64,000 nt of DNA, taken from assembly GCA_002722055.1 (NCBI GenBank), contig PBKD01000006.1, positions 1-64,000 of the forward strand. The letters run 5' to 3'. The number at the start of each line of letters is the position of its first letter. Positions within the stretch are counted from its first letter, which is position 1. Both the position numbers and the translations under genes were made by a program. Below, piece by piece: positions 28,635 to 37,010 of the stretch. Source of the DNA: Rhodospirillaceae bacterium. Its GTDB lineage: Bacteria > Pseudomonadota > Alphaproteobacteria > SHVP01. A model generated the notes under the pieces. The model saw only the letters and a list, made by a program, of their open reading frames with translations, was not told the origin of the DNA and ran no database searches.

Positions 28635-29206
28635 ATCATGGAAATTGTAGATGAATAAGTTAATTTATTTATACTGCTAAGATTAAAACTATAAGCATTC
28701 CCACTTTCAATCCTTATTGGAATTTTTCCTATCATTTCCCAGTCTGTAGCTAGAGCAATCGCAGCTCTTATTACACCTTTATGTGTTACACAAACATGAT
28801 TTTTCCCAAATTTTTCAATTGTTTTTAACCATTTTAAGACTCTATTCTGAACCTCCCTCGGTGTTTCACCATTTGTTGGTTTCATATCCAAACCTAAATT
28901 TTCATTTACAATCATCTTTTCACCAAATTCTTTTCGTAAATCAGATAATTTTTTTCCTTCCCAATTACCCCAATTCATTTCAATTAGTGCTGCCTCAATT
29001 TTTGGTTTCTCAGAAAATATTATCTCTGCTGTTTTGGTTGCTCTTTGAAGTGGACTTGACCATAGAGTATAATTTTGAAGATTGATATTCCATTTTTTCG
29101 CATTTTCTTCCCCCTGTCTGCAAATAGGAATATCAGAATGTCCTTGAAGAAGACCAGACAAATTCCATTCTGTCTCCGCATGTCTTATAAATATTATATT
29201 AGTCAT
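28631..29206 (-). CDS. Histidine phosphatase family protein (phosphoglycerate mutase-like)
   Basis: A 191-residue branch-1 histidine phosphatase. The phospho-histidine is H9 in IRHAETEW; R55 (QRATKTA), E76 (EMNWGNWEG) and H142 (THKGVIRA) complete the site. Members dephosphorylate sugars, nucleotides or lipids; given its four-base overlaps with two glycosyltransferase genes, a sugar phosphate (or phospho-glycan) substrate is the best inference. No signal peptide. Confidence 0.9.
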   Translation of the reverse strand: MTNIIFIRHAETEWNLSGLLQGHSDIPICRQGEENAKKWNINLQNYTLWSSPLQRATKTAEIIFSEKPKIEAALIEMNWGNWEGKKLSDLRKEFGEKMIVNENLGLDMKPTNGETPREVQNRVLKWLKTIEKFGKNHVCVTHKGVIRAAIALATDWEMIGKIPIRIESGNAYSFNLSSINKLTYSSTISMI

Positions 29207-30351
29207 TTATCTTTTATATAATTTTCTGAGACTGTATGTAATATTTTGTTTAGTTTTTCAGATGTTATTTTTAAAGATCTATTTGAGTGAATGAAATTTT
29301 CAGCATCAATGCTCATATTATCTCTAAGCATAACATCAGTAAGAAGTTTTTCGACAGCTTTACTAAAATAAATGGGGTTTTTATTTGTAATATCTACTAA
29401 AAATCCACTTTTATTATGTTCTATTATTTCTGAGACACCACCAGACTTTCCTGCAATAATGGGCAGCCCACAAGCTTGTGCTTCTAGGTATGATAAACCA
29501 AAAGCCTCATTTACACCTGGCCATACAAATATATCGCAGCAGTTATACAAGTCAGCTAATTCTGATTGTCCCATTTCTCCAAGAAAAAAAACTTTTTCAT
29601 ACAAAGCGTCTTTTAATATTTTCTCTACATGAGTTTTTTCAGGCCCGATACCAACAATCAAATGAAAAAATTTTTGACTAACTAATTTCATTGATTTTGA
29701 AAGTATTTCATAAGATTCAAGTTTTGAATTATCATTTCTCATCATGGCTACTGTTAAGATCCATGGATCATATTTTGGAATATTAAACTTTGTAGCAAAT
29801 TGTTTTTTTAAAGAAATTTTATTTAAATTTTTTTTGTAAAATATAGATGTATCTGGAAAAGGAGGTAAAATATAATTTTGTTTTTTATTTTCAAAAATTT
29901 TATCTATCTCAATCATATCTCTTTTGGTAAAATTAATAATTGCGTTTGCTTTAGATATTGATTTAAGAGCACTTTTACTTCCATTCATCCATTCTCCAGT
30001 TTCTCTTTTTTTTGCATAGGATGCCTCCAAAATTATATATGGAATTGAAAGTTTTTCACTTATAATTGGGCCAATATAATCAGGAGCTTTATAGTAGCTA
30101 TGGTATGTAAACCAGAGATTAGGTTTTCCGAACTCAATTTTATTTAAGATTCTGTCTATTTCATCTGCAGAGTTATTGTAAATATTTTTTTGTTCAGTGG
30201 ACTTACTTGCATAACTTCTAAAGCGAGAGGGGATAATAACTTCATGACCTAGGTTGTTTAATAATTTAATTATACTTCTTGCAATGTTTCTATCGCCTGA
30301 AACTATATTATGATCAAACGGTTTTAGTGGAGAATAAAATGCTATTTTCAT
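29203..30351 (-). CDS. Glycosyltransferase family 4
   Basis: A 382-residue retaining GT-B enzyme. The C-terminal donor-binding domain shows GPEKTHVEKIL, VFFLGEMGQSELADLYNCCDIFVWPG and the EX7E motif in EAFGLSYLEAQACGLPIIA. The N-terminal acceptor domain starts at once with MKIAFYSPLKPFDHNIVSGDR, the usual form without signal peptide. It overlaps the histidine phosphatase gene by 4 bp and lies 9 nt after the next glycosyltransferase. Sugar specificity cannot be told. Confidence 0.92.
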   Translation of the reverse strand: MKIAFYSPLKPFDHNIVSGDRNIARSIIKLLNNLGHEVIIPSRFRSYASKSTEQKNIYNNSADEIDRILNKIEFGKPNLWFTYHSYYKAPDYIGPIISEKLSIPYIILEASYAKKRETGEWMNGSKSALKSISKANAIINFTKRDMIEIDKIFENKKQNYILPPFPDTSIFYKKNLNKISLKKQFATKFNIPKYDPWILTVAMMRNDNSKLESYEILSKSMKLVSQKFFHLIVGIGPEKTHVEKILKDALYEKVFFLGEMGQSELADLYNCCDIFVWPGVNEAFGLSYLEAQACGLPIIAGKSGGVSEIIEHNKSGFLVDITNKNPIYFSKAVEKLLTDVMLRDNMSIDAENFIHSNRSLKITSEKLNKILHTVSENYIKDK

Positions 30352-30360
30352 CAGTAATAT

Positions 30361-31575
30361 TTAATTTAAAAAAAGTTTTGAAATTTTTTCTATACCGTTA
30401 TGCATAGAAAATTTTTCTTCGATTATTTTTTGGCCCTCTTTCGCTAATTTTTTTCTTTTAATAGGGTTATTTATGAGTTCAAGTATAGCTTTTTTAAGTT
30501 CTTGTACAGATTCGCTTTTTACTAAAATTCCAGAAATATTATTTATAATTAACTCTTCGATACCAGGTAGAGAGGTGCTTATACAAGCTAGGCCCTGACT
30601 TTGGGCTTCCATGAGAACATTAGGAATTCCATCCCTGTCCCCTGTATCAGTAACCTTACTAGCTAATACAAATATATCAGACTCTCTATAAAAATTAAGA
30701 ACTCTATCTTGTGTTAATGTTCCATTCCAATTAATTTTATTGCTTATCCCAAGTTTATCTGAAAGTTTTTTTAATTTTTTATTTAGCGGTCCATCACCTA
30801 TATGTTCTAATTTCCAGTTCAATTCTTTTGGTAATAGTGATAAAGAATTTAATAAAATATCGAAGCCTTTTTTTTCAACCAATCTTCCAACAGATAGTAT
30901 AATTACAGAGTAATCAATTTTTAAATCTTTATGATTTTTTTCTATAATATTTGATGTAGGAAAACGATCAAAGTCAATTCCATGATATACTAAATTTATA
31001 TTTGAGCTTGGACAAATGTCCGAGAGATGTTTAAAGTTTTGTTTTGTACATGTCGTTACCCACAATGCCTCGTCAAGTTTTTTTTTCTTTTCCCATTCAT
31101 TTATTGTCCATATATCTTTAGCATGTGCAGAAATAGAATATGGTTTCTCTAAAATTTTAGAGGCATAGTATGTTACTGATGTTGGTGTATGGAGAAAATG
31201 GGCATGAAGGTGAGTTATTGTTTTAGGCATTTCTTTAGAAAGAACTATTGCTTGAGCAAACCTTCTAATTCTATTAATCGAGAAATCTTTTTTTAGATCA
31301 TTTATCCATTCTTTCTTAGATAACTTATAACCCGGAAGTTTTTTTATTTTTAACCATGATAAAAAAATTTTCAGTGGAGAGAGATATATATACTCAGGTA
31401 GATAATAGACCTTTGCCTTAATTTTTTTATTTAATTGATGTGTAAATTTTTCTCTCGGTCTTCTGAGAGAAAAAATATCTATTTTAAAACCTTTTTGTTC
31501 TAATGCTAAAATTTCTTGAGCAATAAAAGTTTCTGATATTCTTGGATAACCTTTTAAAATAAATGCTATATGCAT
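30361..31575 (-). CDS. Glycosyltransferase family 4 (WcaL-like)
   Basis: A 404-residue GT4 enzyme resembling the colanic-acid transferase WcaL: MHIAFILKGYPRISETFI at the N-terminus, THLHAHFLHTPTSVTYYASK in the acceptor domain, SVGRLVEKKGFDIL and GIPNVLMEAQSQGLACIST in the donor domain. Cytosolic or membrane-associated. It lies 9 nt from both neighbours in the array. Probably adds one sugar to a lipid-linked exopolysaccharide or surface-glycan repeat unit. Confidence 0.92.
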   Translation of the reverse strand: MHIAFILKGYPRISETFIAQEILALEQKGFKIDIFSLRRPREKFTHQLNKKIKAKVYYLPEYIYLSPLKIFLSWLKIKKLPGYKLSKKEWINDLKKDFSINRIRRFAQAIVLSKEMPKTITHLHAHFLHTPTSVTYYASKILEKPYSISAHAKDIWTINEWEKKKKLDEALWVTTCTKQNFKHLSDICPSSNINLVYHGIDFDRFPTSNIIEKNHKDLKIDYSVIILSVGRLVEKKGFDILLNSLSLLPKELNWKLEHIGDGPLNKKLKKLSDKLGISNKINWNGTLTQDRVLNFYRESDIFVLASKVTDTGDRDGIPNVLMEAQSQGLACISTSLPGIEELIINNISGILVKSESVQELKKAILELINNPIKRKKLAKEGQKIIEEKFSMHNGIEKISKLFLN

Positions 31576-31584
31576 ATTTAAAAT

Positions 31585-32832
31585 TTAGGCTCTCTTTAAG
31601 GTTGTGATATTTTTTTCAGTTCTGATATTTAATTTATTATTTACTCTAGGTTCAATAAGCCTATTTACATTCTCTAATCCTTCTAAAAGCCCAGGAACAA
31701 TAATTTCAGATGGTTTTTTTTGTTTTGGCATTTCTTTTAATGCCTGAGCCATTAATTGATAATCAAGTTTACCGTTATCTTCAAGCATTTTGACTAAGCC
31801 TAAGTCTTGAGCTCTAGAAGCCCTAATGTATTGTTCAAATCTAGGAGATGTTCTCGGTATTATTATTGCTTTTTTATCAAGAGATAAGATCTCACAAAAA
31901 GTATTATAACCACCCATGGCAACAATTCCGACCGCATTAGATTCCAGATCTTCCATTTGTACATCAAAAGTTATTGCTTGAACACGCTTGCTTTTTTTAC
32001 ATCTTTTTTTGAACTCTTCTTGAAGTTCAGGTTGCATAAATGGACCAAGCACAAATAAAGCAGAGTAAGGTAAAAGAGGATCATTTTCATAAGCTCTAAG
32101 TACCCACTCAATTAGCTCTTCTCCATCCCCGCCTCCACCAGTTGTTACCAATAAATATGGTTCTTTTTTTGAAAAAAATCTCTCAGTAGAGCTTGAAATA
32201 TTTTTTACTGAACGTCGTAAATAACCAGTATAAGTTATCTTATCTATAACTTTTTTTGGCAAAGGAAGGTCATTAAGAGGTTCATAAATTTGTGGAAGAC
32301 CATAAATCCAGATTTCATCATATAGTTTTCTTAAGACTGGAAGCACATTTTTTCTTTTCCATTCAGGCTCGAGTGCAGCTGATGAGTCTAGGATGTCTCT
32401 TAGCCCAAGAACAAGATGTTTTCCTCTTTCCTTAAGCATTTTAAGTGTGTCAAGAACTTCGCCTCTTAAACCTGTCGGTTCCTTATCCACTATAAAAACA
32501 TCTGGATCAAATATATCTGCGGTATGTTTAATAATAGAAGATCTCATTGAAATTGTTTTATCTATGTCTATAGCTAAATTTAACGTAGTATATTCACCAT
32601 TTTTTAGTTTAATTACCCCAGGAATTCTAACGAAATCCACTCTTGCACTAAAGTCAAAACTTCCAATAATTGGTGAGCCAGATAGAATAAGAACTGATAA
32701 ATCTTCATATTTTTCTACTAGAGAATTAGCTATTGCTCTGCAACGTCTTAAATGGCCAAGGCCCATAGTATCATGGCTATAAATAAGTACCCTTGAGCCA
32801 GAGTGGTTAGATTTAACTAGATTATTATCCAT
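31585..32832 (-). CDS. Glycosyltransferase, GT28/MurG-like (paralogue B)
   Basis: A 415-residue GT-B protein, first gene of the minus-strand array. YSHDTMGLGHLRR at 18-30 holds the GxGHxRR motif; LLVTTGGGGDGEEL begins the donor domain; AMGGYNTFCEILSLDKKAIIIPR is the GT28 donor loop. It shares its layout and several motifs with the gene at 27477-28634, so the array carries an internal gene pair. It is transcribed away from the ABC/CNBD operon, with 133 bp between start codons. Confidence 0.83.
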   Translation of the reverse strand: MDNNLVKSNHSGSRVLIYSHDTMGLGHLRRCRAIANSLVEKYEDLSVLILSGSPIIGSFDFSARVDFVRIPGVIKLKNGEYTTLNLAIDIDKTISMRSSIIKHTADIFDPDVFIVDKEPTGLRGEVLDTLKMLKERGKHLVLGLRDILDSSAALEPEWKRKNVLPVLRKLYDEIWIYGLPQIYEPLNDLPLPKKVIDKITYTGYLRRSVKNISSSTERFFSKKEPYLLVTTGGGGDGEELIEWVLRAYENDPLLPYSALFVLGPFMQPELQEEFKKRCKKSKRVQAITFDVQMEDLESNAVGIVAMGGYNTFCEILSLDKKAIIIPRTSPRFEQYIRASRAQDLGLVKMLEDNGKLDYQLMAQALKEMPKQKKPSEIIVPGLLEGLENVNRLIEPRVNNKLNIRTEKNITTLKRA

Positions 32833-32907
32833 ATTGTAATATTATCCTATACTTTTGGTTCAAGATAGAAAAGTTTTGATTTATTATGCTAAAATAGGTT
32901 TATAGCT

Positions 32908-32923
32908 TTGACCTATAGATCAA
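32908..32923. promoter_or_regulatory. Palindrome between the divergent glycan array and the ABC/CNBD operon
   Basis: TTGACCTATAGATCAA is an inverted repeat with only one symmetric pair mismatched (TTGAyCTATAGrTCAA). It lies 43 bp before the ABC transporter start and 76 bp from the divergent start. It could be an operator shared by both units. The half-sites TTGA/TCAA are FNR-like but the spacing (8 bp) is wider than the FNR consensus. Confidence 0.35.
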
Positions 32924-32965
32924 TCAAGAGTAGGTATTAAAATATAAAAATTTTAGGAAATTAAT

Positions 32966-35638
32966 ATGGAAAAAAGCATATTTAAGTATATTCTTAGGTT
33001 TAGTAGTAGACAGCAAATAATGTTGACTTTAATGGCTGTGCTTTCTTTTCCTGTTCTTTACATTTTTTATGAATTACCTAAACAAATAATAAATGGTGCT
33101 ATTCAAGGTGATCCAGGGACATTTCCTCAAAAAGCAGAATTATTTGGTATAAATTTTGGCTTTTCTGTCGGCCATATCCAATGGTTAATAATTTTATGTG
33201 TTTTATTTTTAGTTTTAGTGATTATCAACCAAGCATTTAAATATGTCATAAATGTTTATAAAGGCCTTACTGGTGAGAGGATGCTTAGGAGATTAAGATA
33301 TGATCTTTACAGCAGGGTTTTGAGATTTCCAAAAGGAACTTTTAAAAATATGTCTCAAGGGGAGATAATACCAATGATTACTGCTGAGGTGGAGCCCCTT
33401 GGTGGTTTTATTGGAGATGCATTTGCTCAGCCAATTTTTCAAGGAGGTCAACTTTTGGTCATTCTTGGCTTTTTATTTGCCCAAAACCCTTTTATGGCTG
33501 CTGCTGCTGTAGCACTTTATCCTATCCAGCTTTACCTAATTCCTAAATTACAAATGAGAGTTAACCTATTAGGAAAAGAACGAGTCAGAAGAGTCAGGAC
33601 CTTGTCTGATAGAATAGGAGAAACTGTTCAAGGTGTTGAAGAAGTACATGTTCATGACACCTCAAGGAGAGAAAGAGCAGAATTTTCATATCAATTAGGT
33701 GGTATTTTTCAAGTAAGATATAAGATTTATAGACAAAAGTTTTTTATAAAATTTGTAAATAATTTTATTCAACAATTAGGTCCATTTTTCTTTTATTCAA
33801 TTGGAGGGTATTTAGTAATTAAGGGCAGTCTTGAAGTTGGAACATTAATGGCTGCTATCGCTGCTCATAAAGATTTAGCGTCACCATGGAAAGAGCTTTT
33901 AGGCTATTATCAAAAACAAGCAGACTCAAAAATAAAATATGATCAAGTTATTTCTCAGTTTGAGCCTGTAGATATGATTGATGAATCTGCTCAAACAGAA
34001 GAACCTAAAGATAATAACACATTATCCGGAGAGCTATCACTAACAAATGTTATTCTAAACGATGATCAAGATACTCCTATTGTTGATGGCGCAAATATAA
34101 AATTTTCATTAAATGAGTCTGTAGCGCTTGTCGGAGCTCCTGGGAGTGGACGAGAGGATTTAGCAATGCTACTTGCCCGTGTTATACAACCGTCTTCTGG
34201 TTCAATAAATTTAGCAGGAAATGATATAGCAAATGCCCCAGAGTCTCTTACTGGAAGACGTATGTCTTATGTTGGTTCAGGAGGATACGTTTTTTCGTCT
34301 TCATTAGCTGATAACTTATATTATGGATTAAGGCATAAACAAATAAGTGAAAATCCAGACCAAGAAAAAGCAAGAGAATTTCAATCAACAATTACAACCT
34401 CAGAAGCTTCTGGAAATTCTACTGATGATCCAAATGCAATCTGGACAGATTATACAGCTGCTGGAGCCTCCGATGATGACTCTCTTGTTGAGCAAGCTTT
34501 AAGAGTTTTAGAAATAGCTGATCTAACAGATGACGTTTATCAATTGGGTCTTAGAGGAACTATAAACCCGGAATCAAAAAAACAAACAGCAGATCTTGTT
34601 TTAGAAGCTAGAAACAAGTTTCTTGAAAAAATATCTAATGAAAAAGATTTAGCCAGTCTTGTAGAGTCATTCGATATCAAGGCATATAATACTAATGCAA
34701 CGGTAGGAGAAAATTTAATTTTTGGTAACCCTACTAGTGATGAATTTGATATGAATCATCTAGGAAATCATGAATACGTAATTAAAGTTCTTGATAAAGC
34801 GGGTTTAAAAGCAAAAATGCTTCATACCGGCTATCAAGTAGCCGCAACAATGGTTGAGTTATTTGCCGACTTACCTCCAGATCATGAATTTTTTCAGCAA
34901 TTTAGCTTTATTTCTTCTGAAGAACTCCCAGACTTTCAAGCAATTCTTGGTAGAGTTAGTAAGGATCATTTAGATCAGCTTAAAGAAGATGAGGCAGCAA
35001 AGTTAGTTGGTCTTCCTTTCCTTCTTGTCCCTGCCAGACATAGACTGGGTATTGTTACTGAAGATTTCCAGAGAGATATTCTTGCTGCAAGAAAAATATT
35101 TGCTGACGAACTTCCTGATAGATTAAAGAAAGATATTGAGTTTTATAACTCAAGTAAATATATAAAAGGGGCAACGATTCAAGATAATATTTTATTTGGA
35201 AAAATAGCTTATGGTGAAGCGGAGGCGTCTGACAGAGTTGGCAAGGTTTTAGCTGAGGTAATTGCTGAAATAGGTTTGAGGAAGGCAATAGTAAGTGTAG
35301 GGTTAGACTTTAATGTTGGCATTTCAGGCTCAAGATTAACTCTTGCTCAAAGACAAAAATTAATATTAGCAAGATCTATTATAAAAAAACCCGATGTACT
35401 TATAGTTTCTGATGGTTTATCTGCTATTGAGACTAATGTAGTTGAAGATATAATGAAAAAGCTAGTCAATGAAATGAGTGATAGATGTTTAATCTGGGTT
35501 CTTCCTTCAATTTCGCAAGCATCTTTCTTTAATAAAATAATTGCTATGAAAAAAGGAAAAATAATAAAGTCTGGTAGTTATGAAGAACTTAATTCTGGTG
35601 ATGGTATAGCAAAACTAATTGAAGATAAGAATACATAA
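32966..35638 (+). CDS. Unusual ABC half-transporter with degenerate, expanded nucleotide-binding domain
   Basis: An 890-residue protein; usual half-exporters have about 600. Residues about 15-330 are an ABC exporter membrane domain (helices near 19-36, 73-90, 155-190, 270-290). The ATP-binding domain then departs from the norm: Walker A is GAPGSGRED at 390-398 with R396 instead of lysine; the Q-loop reads YVGSGGYVFS without glutamine; the signature is SRLTLAQRQ at 789-797; Walker B is VLIVSDGLSA (811-820), lacking the D-E pair; the H-loop position is L846/P847. Nearly 400 residues separate Walker A from the signature (about 100-130 normally), and this insert contains three NLxxG-type segments. 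ATP hydrolysis is doubtful. It is followed after 11 nt by a cyclic-nucleotide-binding protein. It probably moves, or senses, a glycan or lipid made by the divergent genes. Confidence 0.85.
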   Translation: MEKSIFKYILRFSSRQQIMLTLMAVLSFPVLYIFYELPKQIINGAIQGDPGTFPQKAELFGINFGFSVGHIQWLIILCVLFLVLVIINQAFKYVINVYKGLTGERMLRRLRYDLYSRVLRFPKGTFKNMSQGEIIPMITAEVEPLGGFIGDAFAQPIFQGGQLLVILGFLFAQNPFMAAAAVALYPIQLYLIPKLQMRVNLLGKERVRRVRTLSDRIGETVQGVEEVHVHDTSRRERAEFSYQLGGIFQVRYKIYRQKFFIKFVNNFIQQLGPFFFYSIGGYLVIKGSLEVGTLMAAIAAHKDLASPWKELLGYYQKQADSKIKYDQVISQFEPVDMIDESAQTEEPKDNNTLSGELSLTNVILNDDQDTPIVDGANIKFSLNESVALVGAPGSGREDLAMLLARVIQPSSGSINLAGNDIANAPESLTGRRMSYVGSGGYVFSSSLADNLYYGLRHKQISENPDQEKAREFQSTITTSEASGNSTDDPNAIWTDYTAAGASDDDSLVEQALRVLEIADLTDDVYQLGLRGTINPESKKQTADLVLEARNKFLEKISNEKDLASLVESFDIKAYNTNATVGENLIFGNPTSDEFDMNHLGNHEYVIKVLDKAGLKAKMLHTGYQVAATMVELFADLPPDHEFFQQFSFISSEELPDFQAILGRVSKDHLDQLKEDEAAKLVGLPFLLVPARHRLGIVTEDFQRDILAARKIFADELPDRLKKDIEFYNSSKYIKGATIQDNILFGKIAYGEAEASDRVGKVLAEVIAEIGLRKAIVSVGLDFNVGISGSRLTLAQRQKLILARSIIKKPDVLIVSDGLSAIETNVVEDIMKKLVNEMSDRCLIWVLPSISQASFFNKIIAMKKGKIIKSGSYEELNSGDGIAKLIEDKNT

Positions 35639-35649
35639 GGAGATTTTTT

Positions 35650-36099
35650 GTGAGTCTTAATGATGAAGTTGAATTACTTAGACAAGTTCCTATATTTGCA
35701 AATATAGAACCAGCAAAGCTAAAATTATTGGCTTTCACTAGCGAAAGACTAACTTTTCGAAAGGGCCTTGATTTATGTGTTCAGGGTGATCCTGGTGATG
35801 CGGCTTTCATAATCATCGAAGGAGAAGCAGACATCATAATTAAAATGGATAACGGCGAATCGAAAACTGTAAATAAAATAGGTAAACATCAGATTGTTGG
35901 TGAAATAGCTATTTTGTGTGATGTTCCTAGAACAGCTACTGTTAGAGCCTCCTCAGATGTAATTGTATTAAGAATCTCAAAGGATTTATTTTTTAGACTT
36001 GTAGGAGAGTTTCCTCAAATGGCAGTTCAAATTCTAAGGGAGTTAGCAGCTAGGCTTGAAAATACTACAACTCAATTAGCAAAAGCACTTGGTAAGTAG
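35650..36099 (+). CDS. Stand-alone cyclic-nucleotide-binding domain protein
   Basis: A 149-residue protein that is almost only a CNBD. The phosphate-binding cassette is intact: G84-E85 in VGEIAIL and R94 in PRTATVRA, so cAMP or cGMP binding is likely. There is a C-terminal helix (about 118-145) but no helix-turn-helix, so it is not a CRP-type DNA-binding regulator. The start is GTG with AGGAG 7 nt upstream, which overlaps the end of the ABC gene region by design. Pairing with the ABC protein suggests that it acts as its ligand-responsive subunit or regulator (inference). Confidence 0.9.
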   Translation: MSLNDEVELLRQVPIFANIEPAKLKLLAFTSERLTFRKGLDLCVQGDPGDAAFIIIEGEADIIIKMDNGESKTVNKIGKHQIVGEIAILCDVPRTATVRASSDVIVLRISKDLFFRLVGEFPQMAVQILRELAARLENTTTQLAKALGK

Positions 36100-36139
36100 C
36101 TTAATTTTCAATCAGTCAACTTTACTTAGCAATACGAAG

Positions 36140-36167
36140 TCCAAATTCTAAAAAATATTAATTTGGA
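36140..36167. terminator. Weak hairpin between convergent CNBD and xthA genes
   Basis: TCCAAATT and AATTTGGA form an 8-bp stem with a 12-nt AT-rich loop, between the ends of the plus-strand CNBD gene and minus-strand xthA. No T-run follows on either side, so termination is only a suggestion from its location. Confidence 0.25.
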
Positions 36168-36221
36168 TTACTCACTACCAAACTGTATATATTATTTTAG
36201 GTATTTTATTTATAGATTAAT

Positions 36222-37010
36222 CTAATTCTTTAATTCAATCATAATAGGTATATGGTCTGATGGTTTTATATGTTGACGCGTGTTAGATAAAATTTTTAAA
36301 TCTTTAATTTTTTTTGTAAGAGATTTTTCAACCCAAATGTGATCAAGTCTTCTACCTTTATTAGCTTTTTTCCAATCAGAATTTCTATAACTCCACCATG
36401 TAAAAATTTTTTTGTCTTCTCCCATAAAGTATCTAATTGCATCCACCCAATCTAGGCTTTTGAAAAGAGAATTATAATACTCTATTTCTATTGGGGTATG
36501 GCTAACTACATTTATAAGTTTTTTATGACACCAAACATCTAGTGGACTTGGTGCTATATTCATATCGCCAAGAAGAATTAATTTTCTTTTATTTTTTTTA
36601 TTTGCAAACCATCTGGTAACTTTATTGTAGTATTCTAATTTTTCTTTAAATTTAATGTTCGTTTTAACATCTGGATCCATTCCACCAGCAGGAAAATAAA
36701 AATTGTGAATTTCTATTCCATTTTTTAATTTAATACATATATGACGTTTTTCTTCTTTATTACAAAAATCTTTAGTATATGAACTATCAAAAGGTATTCT
36801 AGAAATTATTGCAACGCCATTGTATTGTTTTTGACCATTTAAACATAAATATTTAAACCCATTTTCAATAAATATTTTTTGTGGAAACAAACTATCAGTT
36901 ACTTTAATTTCTTGAAGGCACAAAATATCAATATTTTCTTTCAAAAGAATCTTTATGACTTGGTCAATTCTGACTCTAATACTATTTATATTCCACGAAG
37001 CTATTTTCAT
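36222..37010 (-). CDS. xthA: Exodeoxyribonuclease III
   Basis: A 262-residue AP endonuclease/3'-5' exonuclease of base-excision repair. Motifs of the endonuclease/exonuclease/phosphatase fold are clear: ASWNINSIRVR at the N-terminus (N7), LQEIKV (E34, metal), LLGDMNIAPSPLD (catalytic D and N), and the C-terminal RLDHIWV and SDHIPI with the catalytic histidine. Normal length. It follows the unknown gene upstream without a gap. Confidence 0.96.
   Translation of the reverse strand: MKIASWNINSIRVRIDQVIKILLKENIDILCLQEIKVTDSLFPQKIFIENGFKYLCLNGQKQYNGVAIISRIPFDSSYTKDFCNKEEKRHICIKLKNGIEIHNFYFPAGGMDPDVKTNIKFKEKLEYYNKVTRWFANKKNKRKLILLGDMNIAPSPLDVWCHKKLINVVSHTPIEIEYYNSLFKSLDWVDAIRYFMGEDKKIFTWWSYRNSDWKKANKGRRLDHIWVEKSLTKKIKDLKILSNTRQHIKPSDHIPIMIELKN

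Noticed and set aside
32393-32782. 129-codon frame antisense to the GT28-like gene
   Set aside because: The minus strand has intact glycosyltransferase motifs at the same bases.
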